This document shows, one piece after another, positions 44,954-53,098 of a stretch of 64,000 nucleotides of DNA; position 1 is the first letter of the stretch, and each line of letters begins with the position of its first letter. The translations under genes were made by a program, and so were the position numbers. The notes under the pieces were generated by a model. It had not been told where the DNA came from. It searched no databases and saw only the letters and a list, made by a program, of their open reading frames with translations. Origin of the DNA: an uncultured Granulosicoccus sp. (GTDB lineage: Bacteria > Pseudomonadota > Gammaproteobacteria > Granulosicoccales > Granulosicoccaceae); the NCBI GenBank assembly GCA_947499955.1, contig CANMQI010000021.1, positions 1 through 64,000 on the forward strand, read 5' to 3'.

Positions 44954-45019
44954 CCTGCGAAGTCTGTCTAAATGGGCAATGATTTTGACGATGCCGACAT
45001 CAACCGGGAGCTTCTCGCC

Positions 45020-45379
45020 ATGGGCAAATTGACGACACACGTTCTGGATACCACACGTGGTAAACCCGGACACGGTATCCACGTATCGCTATACCGCGTC
45101 GAGAATGAACAGCGAACACTGCTGCGTCAACTGGTCACCAATGACGATGGACGCTGTGACGAGCCCTTGTCCAGTGGTGCAGAGCTGCAAACCGGCGTCT
45201 ACGAACTGCTGTTTGCCGTGGGGCCCTACTTCGCGGCACTGGAACAGTCGGCTGTGAAAGCCGATATACGCTTCCTCGATGACGTGATCATCCGCTTTGG
45301 CGTGCCCGATGCCGGGCAGCACTATCATGTGCCACTGTTGATCACCCCTTTTAGCTATTCAACGTATCGCGGCAGCTGA
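45020..45379 (+). CDS. uraH: 5-Hydroxyisourate hydrolase
   Basis: The 119-residue transthyretin-like enzyme hydrolyses 5-hydroxyisourate to OHCU. It has the N-terminal LTTHVLDTTRGKPGHGI with the catalytic His, the central Arg and His region, HYHVPLLITPFSYSTYRGS, and the hallmark C-terminal YRGS. ATG 45020 (GGGAG nine bases upstream) is chosen; the longer frame from 44972 adds an acidic segment not in the family. It leads the operon uraH-puuD-allE. Confidence 0.95.
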   Translation: MGKLTTHVLDTTRGKPGHGIHVSLYRVENEQRTLLRQLVTNDDGRCDEPLSSGAELQTGVYELLFAVGPYFAALEQSAVKADIRFLDDVIIRFGVPDAGQHYHVPLLITPFSYSTYRGS

Positions 45380-45389
45380 GGACAGGCAA

Positions 45390-46598
45390 ATGGAAGGTTA
45401 CATTCTCGAGTGGCTGAATCTGCTGGGACGCTGGGTGCATCTGGTGACCGGTATTGCCTGGATAGGCGCCTCGTTCTACTTCGTGTGGCTGGATAATTCC
45501 CTGCGCGCACCGAAGGAAGCTGCCGATGCTGAGTTGGGTGTCGGTGGTGAAGTCTGGTCAGTACACGGTGGTGGTTTCTATCACGCCCAGAAATACAAGG
45601 TAGCCCCACCCGAGCTGCCGCAGACGCTGCACTGGTTCAAGTGGGAGGCCTATACGACCTGGATTACCGGCATGTTCCTGCTGTGCCTGATGTACTGGTA
45701 CCAGGCAGAGATCTACCTGATCGACCCCAGCGTCATGGCGTTGAGCAAGCCGGTTGCCGTACTGCTCGGCATGCTGACTCTGGTGATTGGCTGGATTGTC
45801 TACGATCAACTGTGCAAGTCGAAGATTGGCAAGGAAGAGAACAAGCTGAGTCTTGCCATGCTGGTGTTCGTCTCGGTTGCAGCCTTCGTGCTGTGCCAGG
45901 TATTCGGTGGACGGGGGGCCTACCTGCATTACGGTGCCATGCTGGGTACCATCATGGTCGCCAATGTCTTCTTCGTGATCATGCCCGGTCAGCGTGATCT
46001 GGTGGCTGCCAAGAAGGAAGGGCGGGCGCCGGATCCGAGTCATGGCATTCGCGCCAAACAGCGCTCGGTACACAACACCTTCTTTACCCTGCCGGTGCTG
46101 TTCGTGATGATCAGTAACCACTATGCGATGACCTGGGGCCATGAGTACAACTGGCTGATCCTGATTGCCCTGTCGGTTGCGGGTGCGCTCATACGGGTGT
46201 ACTTCGTCCAGCGGCATCACGAAAAGGAGACCCTGATTCCTCTGGTGGTTGCAGCCGTTTTGATCATGGGCGTGGCCGCAGCCATTGTGCCCAAACCTCC
46301 GGCGGCGGTCGCCGTGGATACGTCGGTCAATGCCTCTGAGCTGTTTGCCAGGGTGCAGGTTGCCGTGCATGAGCGTTGCACTGCATGTCATGCCAATGCG
46401 CCGTCACAGCCAGGCTTCAGCGCGCCGCCCAAGGGCATAGTTCTGGAGACAGCCGATGACATGGTCCGGCAAGCCGAGACCATTCATCAGCAGGTGGTTG
46501 TCACCAAGGCCATGCCGATTGGCAATCTTACGCAAATGACCGACGACGAACGAGATCTGATAGCCCAGTGGTATCAGACAGGAGCAAAATCAGAATGA
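45390..46598 (+). CDS. puuD: Urate hydroxylase PuuD (membrane, with cytochrome c domain)
   Basis: 402 residues. The N-terminal ~310 form a membrane domain with about eight segments (LNLLGRWVHLVTGIAWIGAS, GRGAYLHYGAMLGTIMVANV, KQRSVHNTFFTLPVLFVM). The C-terminal ~90 hold one heme motif CTACH and MPIGNLTQMTDDERDLIAQW. PuuD oxidises urate to 5-hydroxyisourate and passes electrons through its cytochrome domain to the respiratory chain, instead of making H2O2 as soluble uricase does. It overlaps allE by four bases. Confidence 0.95.
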   Translation: MEGYILEWLNLLGRWVHLVTGIAWIGASFYFVWLDNSLRAPKEAADAELGVGGEVWSVHGGGFYHAQKYKVAPPELPQTLHWFKWEAYTTWITGMFLLCLMYWYQAEIYLIDPSVMALSKPVAVLLGMLTLVIGWIVYDQLCKSKIGKEENKLSLAMLVFVSVAAFVLCQVFGGRGAYLHYGAMLGTIMVANVFFVIMPGQRDLVAAKKEGRAPDPSHGIRAKQRSVHNTFFTLPVLFVMISNHYAMTWGHEYNWLILIALSVAGALIRVYFVQRHHEKETLIPLVVAAVLIMGVAAAIVPKPPAAVAVDTSVNASELFARVQVAVHERCTACHANAPSQPGFSAPPKGIVLETADDMVRQAETIHQQVVVTKAMPIGNLTQMTDDERDLIAQWYQTGAKSE

Positions 46599-47416
46599 GT
46601 CAGCCCATCTATCACGCCCCGCACGGCGGACTGCCTCCGCAGACTGACCTGCTGACCGACAGGGCGGTGGTCAGTGAGGCCTATACGGTCATCCCCAAAG
46701 GTGTGCTGCGCGATATCGTGACCAGCTACCTGCCGTTCTGGAACGATACCCGTGTGTGGATCATTGCCCGGCCCATCGCAGGTTTTGCCACGACGTTTTC
46801 GCAGTACATCATGGAAGTGTCTCCTGGAGGCGGCAGCGACAAGCCTGAACCGAACACGAATGTCGAAGGCGTTCTGTTTGTCATGGAAGGCACTCTGTCA
46901 CTGAGCATCGAAGGCGAAGGGCACGAACTGACGCCCGGTGGTTACGCCTTCTTGCCACCGCGTTGCAAGTGGAGTGTTACCAACAAGGGTGATGTGGCTT
47001 GCCGTTTTCACTGGATTCGCAAGGCCTACGAATACGTCGACGGCCTGGACGTGCCGCCCGCGTTTGTGACCAATGAACAGCAAGTGCCGCCGACACCCAT
47101 GCCGGAAACGCAAGGGCGCTGGGCCACGACTCGCTTTGTCGAGCCAACCGATCTTCGGCACGACATGCACGTGACCATCGTGACGCTGGAGCCAGGGGCG
47201 GTCATTCCGTTTCTGGAGACGCATGTCATGGAGCATGGTCTGTATGTGCTGGAAGGCAAGGGCGTCTATCGCCTCAATCAGGACTGGGTAGAAGTGGAAG
47301 CCGGTGATTTCATGTGGCTACGGGCCTTCTGCCCGCAGGCCTGTTATGCCGGTGGCCCGGGCAAGTTTCGTTACCTGTTGTACAAGGACGTGAACCGACA
47401 TGCAGCACTGTCATAG
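46595..47416 (+). CDS. allE: (S)-Ureidoglycine aminohydrolase
   Basis: A 273-residue double-cupin metalloenzyme, starting at ATG 46595 overlapping the puuD stop with AGGAG upstream. It converts (S)-ureidoglycine to (S)-ureidoglycolate and ammonia. Landmarks are YTVIPKGVLRDIVTSYLPFW, GGGSDKPEPNTNVEGVLFVM, and the second cupin FLETHVMEHGLYVLEGKGVY with metal His and Glu. The upstream step, allantoate amidohydrolase, is not in the window. Confidence 0.92.
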   Translation: MSQPIYHAPHGGLPPQTDLLTDRAVVSEAYTVIPKGVLRDIVTSYLPFWNDTRVWIIARPIAGFATTFSQYIMEVSPGGGSDKPEPNTNVEGVLFVMEGTLSLSIEGEGHELTPGGYAFLPPRCKWSVTNKGDVACRFHWIRKAYEYVDGLDVPPAFVTNEQQVPPTPMPETQGRWATTRFVEPTDLRHDMHVTIVTLEPGAVIPFLETHVMEHGLYVLEGKGVYRLNQDWVEVEAGDFMWLRAFCPQACYAGGPGKFRYLLYKDVNRHAALS

Positions 47417-47439
47417 GGTGCCGGCATTGTAATTTGCGT

Positions 47440-47449
47440 TTGTGTACAA
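47440..47449 (+). promoter_or_regulatory. TTGTGTACAA operator before the GntR gene
   Basis: TTGT-GT-ACAA, 34 bases upstream of the regulator's start codon, is identical to the core palindrome of the puuE/uraH control region on the opposite strand. The shared stretch TTTGTGTACAA is 11 bases. Autoregulation by the GntR protein is inferred. Confidence 0.62.
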
Positions 47450-47483
47450 TCGTGTTCTCTTGATGTGGGTGGCAATGTAAACA

Positions 47484-48239
47484 GTGGCTAAAAACACCAA
47501 AGAAGCAAAACCGGACGGTGTGCTAGGCGATATGTTGCAGCCGTCCGAGAAGCAGGCCAGTCAGACTCAGGATGAGCGGCTTTACAACGAGATTCTCGAC
47601 GCCATCCTCGACCACCGTCTGAGCCCTGGAGTAAAGCTCAAGGAAGATGAGCTGGCCGACATATTCTCGGTCAGCCGGACTGTGGTCAGACGCGCGTTGC
47701 TGCGTCTGTCACACGATCGTATCGTTGACATGCAGCCCAACCGTGGCGCCACCATCATTCGTCCGGACGTGCGCAAGGCGCGTGAGATTCTGGGCGTGCG
47801 CAAGCTGATCGAGGCCGAAGTGGTCCGTGAGGCCACGTTGCGAGCATCACCGGAAGCATTGGCAGAACTGCGACAATGTGTGGAGAACGAGCGTGACCAT
47901 GTGCGTCGTCAGCAGCACGGGGCCGGTTTGCGACTGTCAGGGGACTTTCACATTCGCCTGTCGGCCTTGTCGGAGAACAGCACGCTGATGAGTTATCTGA
48001 TGGAACTGGTTCCGCAGACCTCCCTGATCATCGCCATGTACCAGACGCCTCAGCACGACCTGTGTTCACATCAGGAACATTTTGATCTTGTCGATGTCAT
48101 GGCCACCGGCGATGCGGAGGCCGCAGTGGCCGTCATGGCCGAGCATCTGCAACATCTGGAAGACAAGCTCGACCTTGATAATGAACGCTCACCCGGGGAC
48201 CTGTATGCGGCGTTTGCGCATGTGAAGGAAGTGGGGTGA
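47484..48239 (+). CDS. GntR-family regulator, FadR/FCD subfamily (urate cluster)
   Basis: 251 residues from GTG 47484: a GntR winged helix at about 30-95 (LYNEILDAILDHRLSPGVKL, EDELADIFSVSRTVVRRALL) and an all-helical FCD ligand domain at about 105-235 with the metal-binding pattern D-x3-H (SGDFHIRL) and later histidines (HQEHFDLVDVM). It follows allE by 67 bases. TTGTGTACAA sites before it and at the puuE/uraH promoters make it the probable repressor of the urate genes, with a purine-ring metabolite such as allantoin as likely ligand. Confidence 0.88.
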   Translation: MAKNTKEAKPDGVLGDMLQPSEKQASQTQDERLYNEILDAILDHRLSPGVKLKEDELADIFSVSRTVVRRALLRLSHDRIVDMQPNRGATIIRPDVRKAREILGVRKLIEAEVVREATLRASPEALAELRQCVENERDHVRRQQHGAGLRLSGDFHIRLSALSENSTLMSYLMELVPQTSLIIAMYQTPQHDLCSHQEHFDLVDVMATGDAEAAVAVMAEHLQHLEDKLDLDNERSPGDLYAAFAHVKEVG

Positions 48240-48304
48240 GGAGGAGAGCGGAGGCACTCTGGCGTCTAGCTGCAATATCGCCGACCAACCCGCCAGCAGC
48301 AGAA

Positions 48305-49465
48305 CTAACGAATCGTTCTACAGCCACCGGGAACACCGTTTGGCGACAACAGTAACTGCCAGAGTTGATTCGATCGGGCGCGGAATGCGCCAGCGCTGCA
48401 CAGGAGGTAGTAGGTCCACATGCGGCGAAATCGTTCATCGAAGGCAGCGTCCAGGCTGCTCCAGTTTCGCTCCAGATTCTGGTGCCAGCTCATCAGCGTT
48501 CGATCATAGTCTACCCCGAATCCATGCCAGTCCTCGATGACGAACAATCCTTCCAGGGCACGGGTGATCTGCGCGGCCGACGGCAGCATGGAATTTGGAA
48601 AGATGTATTTCTCGATCCAGGGTTCCGTGATGGACCCGGACCTGTTATTGCCAATCGTGTGCAGCAGGAAAAGACCATCGGGAGTCAGTAGATCCAGCGC
48701 TTTCCTGAAGTAGGTCTTGTAGTTCTTGTAACCTACGTGCTCGAACATGCCTATGGACATGATTCGATCGAACTGGCCATTCAGGGTGCGGTAGTCAGCA
48801 ACCTGTATATCAACGGGCAAGCCCTTACAGGTCTCTTCAGCAATTCTATGCTGCTCTTGCGAGACCGTGATGCCAGTGACCTCGACACCGAAATTCTCCG
48901 CCGCATATCGTGCTGCGCCACCCCATCCGCAACCGATGTCGAGTACTCGCATGCCTGGCTCGAGACCGAGTTTGCGGCAGACGAGAGAGAGTTTGGCCTC
49001 CTGTGCCTCGTCCAGGTTGGCGGCAGACGCCCAGTAGCCGCAACTGTAGATCATGCGTTTGTCGAGCATGGCGCGATACAGATCCGTGCTCAAATCGTAG
49101 TGCCTGTGGGCAACGGAGGTAGCACGTTGCGGAGTCTGCAGATTCTGCAGTTTTGCACTGAGGACGAGACGCAGATTGTTGACGGATATGACTTTGCGAT
49201 CGATACCGGCGCGAATGATTCTGGCGAAGAATTCATCCAGCGACTTGCAGTCCCACCAGCCATCCATATAAGCTTCGCCGGCTCCCAGCGATCCTTCCGA
49301 GACAATGCGTCGCCACAATCTGTCATCGTGGACCATCATGTCCCAGGGACGTACCCCGTCAAATCCGACACCCGCGTCTGTCGCCAGACCTTGCAGATAA
49401 TCGCGATAGGTCGCAGAATCATTCGGGAATAGATGATGCTGCAAGGCATGCTTGAGTGTCGACAT
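48305..49465 (-). CDS. cfa: Cyclopropane-fatty-acyl-phospholipid synthase family methyltransferase
   Basis: 386 residues from ATG 49465, preceded by GGAGGA. It has an N-terminal lipid-binding region and a SAM-dependent methyltransferase domain with VLDIGCGWGGAARYAAENFG, GITVSQEQHRIAEE and FDRIMSIGMFEHVGYKNYKT. It contains YDLSTDLYRAMLDKRMIYSC, typical of CFA synthases, which convert membrane cis-unsaturated acyl chains to cyclopropane chains. A stress or stationary-phase role is usual. Confidence 0.93.
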   Translation of the reverse strand: MSTLKHALQHHLFPNDSATYRDYLQGLATDAGVGFDGVRPWDMMVHDDRLWRRIVSEGSLGAGEAYMDGWWDCKSLDEFFARIIRAGIDRKVISVNNLRLVLSAKLQNLQTPQRATSVAHRHYDLSTDLYRAMLDKRMIYSCGYWASAANLDEAQEAKLSLVCRKLGLEPGMRVLDIGCGWGGAARYAAENFGVEVTGITVSQEQHRIAEETCKGLPVDIQVADYRTLNGQFDRIMSIGMFEHVGYKNYKTYFRKALDLLTPDGLFLLHTIGNNRSGSITEPWIEKYIFPNSMLPSAAQITRALEGLFVIEDWHGFGVDYDRTLMSWHQNLERNWSSLDAAFDERFRRMWTYYLLCSAGAFRARSNQLWQLLLSPNGVPGGCRTIR

Positions 49466-49541
49466 GGCAATTTCCTCCTGAATACTTGTCAACGTCAGTG
49501 CACTCGTCAGGTTCATTCAAACCCGTCAGGACGGTGCATCC

Positions 49542-51197
49542 ATGAATATACACCTTCAACCCTGGACTACCCACAAGGTTACCAATCAGCCACCTGCGTT
49601 GGACAACTACAACGCGTTTTCGCGGGACATCGCATTACAGGCGACGTTGCCGGATGATCTGGGCATTCTGCTCAGCAGAAAATTGCTGGAACTGGGTGCA
49701 GCGGTGGGCGATCACGAGTGGATCGATAGAGGTTTCAAGGCCAACGAGAACCCCCCGATTCTGAAAGGCTTTGACCGGTTCGGACATCGGATCGACGAGG
49801 TTGAATTCCATCCCGCCTATCATCAGCTCATGGGGCTGGGCATGGGCCTGGGGATACATTCCACTGCCTGGACACAACCGATTCATGGCCATGTGGTTCG
49901 CGCCGCCATGCAATTCCTGATGACTCAACTGGAACCGGGTGTCTGTTGTCCCCTGGCCATGACGCACGCAGCGCACCCGGTGCTGAAACGTTATCTTGCC
50001 TCTGACGACGTGTTCTCGGTTCGCTCAAGTGTCGATGACTACGACCAACGTTTTCTGCCAGCACATCACAAGCGATCTCTGAGCATTGGCATGGCCATGA
50101 CAGAGAAGCAAGGTGGCTCGGATGTTCGTGCCAATACGACCCAGGCCAGGCAACAGAGTGAGCGAGCCAATTCCGTCGAATATTTTCTTCGTGGGCATAA
50201 ATGGTTCTGTTCCGCGCCCATGTCAGACGGTTTTCTCACACTGGCGCAGGCTCCGGGAGGCATCACCTGTTTTCTGGTTCCCCGCTTTTGTCCGGACGGT
50301 AGTCGTAACCGCATCTTCATTCAGCGACTCAAGAACAAACTGGGCAATCGATCCAACGCCTCCGCCGAGATCGAGTACGCTGACGTGTGGGCGACGCGCC
50401 TGGGCGACGAAGGGGCGGGCGTGACGGCCATCATAGAGATGGTCCAGAACACGCGTCTTGATGCAGCTGTGGCACCGGCAGGCATGATGCGTCAAGCACT
50501 GGTCCAAGCCATTCACCATGCCTGTCACAGGCAGGTGTTCGGTAAGCTCCTGATCGAGCAACCGCTGATGCGCAATGTGCTGGTCGATCTGGCGATCGAA
50601 TCGGAAGCTGCAACGTTACTGGCCATGCGTGTCGCGCACGCAGTCGACCGTTCAGCCCATGACCCGGTAGAAAGTGATTTCGCTCGCCTGGCGACGATCA
50701 TTGCCAAGTACTGGATAAACAAGCAGGCGCCTCAGTTCATGTACGAGGCGATGGAATGCCATGGTGGGGCAGGCTACATCGAGGAGTCGATGATGCCTCG
50801 GCTGTATCGAGAAGCGCCTGTCAACAGCATCTGGGAAGGGTCAGGCAATGTCATCTGCCTGGATCTGCTACGAGTCATGCATCGAGCCCCGCAATGCCTG
50901 GAATCATTCAATACCATCATCACACCGGTGCTGGGTGAGAAAGCGGTGTTGCAGCAACGTTTCGACAGACTGCAACAGGAATTGAGGCGGTGTCAGCAGG
51001 AACCGGCGCTGCTGAGACGTTGTGTGGAGTCCATGGCGCTGCTGCTGCAGTGCTCCTTGCTGCAGCTGCACGCGCCAGAGTCGACGTTTCAGATGTTCAT
51101 CAGCAGTCGCTTCGAGGTACAAGGCTTGCGCAGCTACGGCACGCTCGAAGACATCCGGTCAGCCCGTGAGGTGCTTGAACGGGCCTGGGCCTCGTGA
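49542..51197 (+). CDS. aidB: AidB-like acyl-CoA dehydrogenase
   Basis: A 551-residue FAD flavoprotein of the AidB branch: N-terminus THKVTNQPPALDNYNAFSRD, flavin segment MTEKQGGSDVRANTTQA, FLRGHKWFCSAPMSD, RLKNKLGNRSNASAEIEY and ECHGGAGYIEESMMPRLYRE. The size is close to E. coli AidB (541), which is induced by alkylating agents, binds DNA through its C-terminal domain and has little acyl-CoA dehydrogenase activity. It is divergent from cfa. No ada gene is nearby. Confidence 0.92.
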   Translation: MNIHLQPWTTHKVTNQPPALDNYNAFSRDIALQATLPDDLGILLSRKLLELGAAVGDHEWIDRGFKANENPPILKGFDRFGHRIDEVEFHPAYHQLMGLGMGLGIHSTAWTQPIHGHVVRAAMQFLMTQLEPGVCCPLAMTHAAHPVLKRYLASDDVFSVRSSVDDYDQRFLPAHHKRSLSIGMAMTEKQGGSDVRANTTQARQQSERANSVEYFLRGHKWFCSAPMSDGFLTLAQAPGGITCFLVPRFCPDGSRNRIFIQRLKNKLGNRSNASAEIEYADVWATRLGDEGAGVTAIIEMVQNTRLDAAVAPAGMMRQALVQAIHHACHRQVFGKLLIEQPLMRNVLVDLAIESEAATLLAMRVAHAVDRSAHDPVESDFARLATIIAKYWINKQAPQFMYEAMECHGGAGYIEESMMPRLYREAPVNSIWEGSGNVICLDLLRVMHRAPQCLESFNTIITPVLGEKAVLQQRFDRLQQELRRCQQEPALLRRCVESMALLLQCSLLQLHAPESTFQMFISSRFEVQGLRSYGTLEDIRSAREVLERAWAS

Positions 51198-51222
51198 CTG
51201 GATGAACTCTGTCTGAAGCGCG

Positions 51223-51504
51223 TCAGTAGACGGGTTCCTGCCCCATCTTCTCAATCAGCTCCTGCTCCGCTTCCAGCCAGTCCAGTTCCTCGTTGCCGAG
51301 TTCAAAGCCGCGTTGTTCCGCCTTGTAATAAGCCGCCTCAGCAATCATTTCATAGCGGTCTTCGGCATTGTTCCAGTCTCGGTATTCTTCAGGCTTGTCG
51401 CTGTCCGGGCCAGGATCTGTGTGTCTCTCTTCACTCAACAATTCACTATCGGGAAATTCCGACGGTGGGTTCGTTGTTTCCTTGATGATCGATTCGTTGA
51501 TCAT
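51223..51504 (-). CDS. Small acidic DUF2934-like protein
   Basis: 93 residues, strongly acidic, with a disordered N-terminal half rich in Pro, Glu and Asp and a C-terminal helical unit EMIAEAAYYKAEQRGFELGN then EELDWLEAEQELIEKMG. That unit fits the DUF2934 pattern (IAxxAYxxAExRG...DWLxAE). Function unknown; relatives often appear with stress genes. The ATG follows an AGGGAGA purine tract. Confidence 0.78.
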   Translation of the reverse strand: MINESIIKETTNPPSEFPDSELLSEERHTDPGPDSDKPEEYRDWNNAEDRYEMIAEAAYYKAEQRGFELGNEELDWLEAEQELIEKMGQEPVY

Positions 51505-51557
51505 GACAATATCTCCCTGTGTTTTCCATCACAACACGCTTTCCTGTCTATGATATT

Positions 51558-51595
51558 GCCTCAAGTGAGGCGCAGCTGGCAAGCCTCACCGAGGC
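51558..51595. repeat. Two adjacent GCCTC/GAGGC palindromes
   Basis: GCCTCA-AG-TGAGGC (51558-51571) and GCCTC-ACC-GAGGC (51583-51595) sit 11 bases apart in the gap downstream of the creatininase-like gene and upstream of the DUF2934 gene. They could be a double hairpin ending the long catabolic operon or operator sites for the small gene. The rest of 51505-51688 shows nothing. Confidence 0.45.
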
Positions 51596-51688
51596 GCATC
51601 ACACCCGGTTGCTACCGTATTGTAATCGTCGTCAGTGGACGCGTACAGATAGCCCATTGCAACGGAACAGGCTGCACGATCTTGCGAG

Positions 51689-52504
51689 TCACGCATCCGC
51701 GGTCAGGCCAATCCCCTGTGTCCTGCACGCCTGAGCTTCAGGCAGATCGGCATCCCGAACCTTGCGTAGCAAGTCGATGAATCCGCCAACCTGATGTACT
51801 GCCGTGGCTTCGCCCTTTTCCAGCGTTCCCAGGGAAGCATTGCCCACGGTGCCTTCCGCATTCAGGTCGGAGGCTATCCAGCCTCGGCTGATGGCGCCAA
51901 TGGGTGAAATGTCGGTGCTCTCGGCCATCGAGATGAAATTGCCGGCCTGAGACATGTCGACGCAGTCGGGCTCGAAGGCCAGCATCAGTGAGGTCTCGAC
52001 GTCACCGCCATGAATGCCATAAGCAAGCTCGTGAGGGGAGTACATGTCTTGCGGATAGCCGAAACTGCCCCATTGGCACTTGACCGCCAGCATGTCTGCC
52101 TGCACACGCAATTCGCGTGAGAGTATCGAGACCAGATCCAGATTGCCACCGTGACTGTTGATGATGACGATCTTGCGAAAACCTGCTCGGGCGACGGACA
52201 GGCCGATGGCTGTCCATGCGGACAAGGCTTCGGTAGCGGACAAGGTGAGAGTACCTCTCGCCCACAGATGCTCGTTGGATTTGCCCACGGCCTGAATGGG
52301 AAGGATATACGGATCGATGTCGTTCGGGCAGCTGCGCCTGAGCGTATCCAGCATGCCTTGCATGATCATGGTGTCGGTACCCACGGGCAGATGTGGGCCA
52401 TGTTGTTCGATAGCGGCGGTGGGAAGAATGGCAATCGCCTTTTCCGGGTCAACCGACTGAAATTCCGGGGCTCGTCGTTCCGCCCAGTCGAGTCTTCGAA
52501 TCAT
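51689..52504 (-). CDS. Creatininase-family amidohydrolase
   Basis: 271 residues from ATG 52504 (GGAG six bases upstream; the in-frame GTG at 52516 is less likely). The metal-binding motifs are complete: AAIEQHGPHLPVGTD, the Asp/His pair in INSHGGNLDLV, and AYGIHGGDVETSLML with the catalytic Glu. The family includes creatininase, the FAPy deformylase ArfB, MftE and IolN, which all open small amide rings or bonds. It is the last gene of a transport and catabolism operon, so it probably hydrolyses a cyclic amide or N-acyl intermediate of that unknown pathway. Confidence 0.86.
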   Translation of the reverse strand: MIRRLDWAERRAPEFQSVDPEKAIAILPTAAIEQHGPHLPVGTDTMIMQGMLDTLRRSCPNDIDPYILPIQAVGKSNEHLWARGTLTLSATEALSAWTAIGLSVARAGFRKIVIINSHGGNLDLVSILSRELRVQADMLAVKCQWGSFGYPQDMYSPHELAYGIHGGDVETSLMLAFEPDCVDMSQAGNFISMAESTDISPIGAISRGWIASDLNAEGTVGNASLGTLEKGEATAVHQVGGFIDLLRKVRDADLPEAQACRTQGIGLTADA

Positions 52505-52515
52505 CGTGGTCTCCA

Positions 52516-53097
52516 CTACAAGGCTTCCATGCTTTTCTTGACACGTTGCAAGTGAGCCTTCAGTTGCTTTTCGGTGTTGTTGTTCATGTCATACAGCGCG
52601 ATATATTTCTTCCTCGGCATGCCGCAGGTGTACCAGACAGCACGCGTGACATTCTTGCGCGGTGGATCACCGTTGAGCATGGCGCGAAAGCGGTTGCCAC
52701 CATAGGTACAACAGGCCGCCAGGGTCTTGATATTGGTCAACCCTGGCCTGATGCCACCATCCTGCAATTTGAAGCTGACCCCTGGCAGGAATACGCGATC
52801 GAGAAAGCCTTTCAGAATGGCGGGGTAACCGAAGTTCCACACGGGATACACCATGACCAGTACATCCGCTGCCTGCAGGCGTTCCACATAAGGCTGTACT
52901 GCCGCAATGTTGTCAGGTTCATCATGATAATGACGTCGTTCAAGCTCGGTGAGAACCGGCGAGAAGCCTTCTGCATTCAGGTCGCAGTCATCCACTTCCC
53001 AGCCCCTATGGGTCAGGGTATCCACCACAACCTGGTGGACTGCGGCATTGAAACTCTCGGGGCAAGGGTGGGCGTAGAGAACCAGTGCTCGAGTCAT
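52516..53097 (-). CDS. NAD(P)H dehydrogenase (quinone) / flavodoxin-fold flavoprotein
   Basis: 193 residues from ATG 53097, one base after the previous stop. It is a flavodoxin-like FMN/FAD protein of the MdaB/KefF/NQO type: ALVLYAHPCPESFNAAVHQV, VLVMVYPVWNFGYPAILKGF and DRVFLPGVSF. It likely reduces a quinone or supplies reduced flavin. Coupling to the FAD oxidoreductase gene suggests reoxidation or detoxification of a quinone-like product (inference). Confidence 0.86.
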   Translation of the reverse strand: MTRALVLYAHPCPESFNAAVHQVVVDTLTHRGWEVDDCDLNAEGFSPVLTELERRHYHDEPDNIAAVQPYVERLQAADVLVMVYPVWNFGYPAILKGFLDRVFLPGVSFKLQDGGIRPGLTNIKTLAACCTYGGNRFRAMLNGDPPRKNVTRAVWYTCGMPRKKYIALYDMNNNTEKQLKAHLQRVKKSMEAL

Positions 53098-53098
53098 G

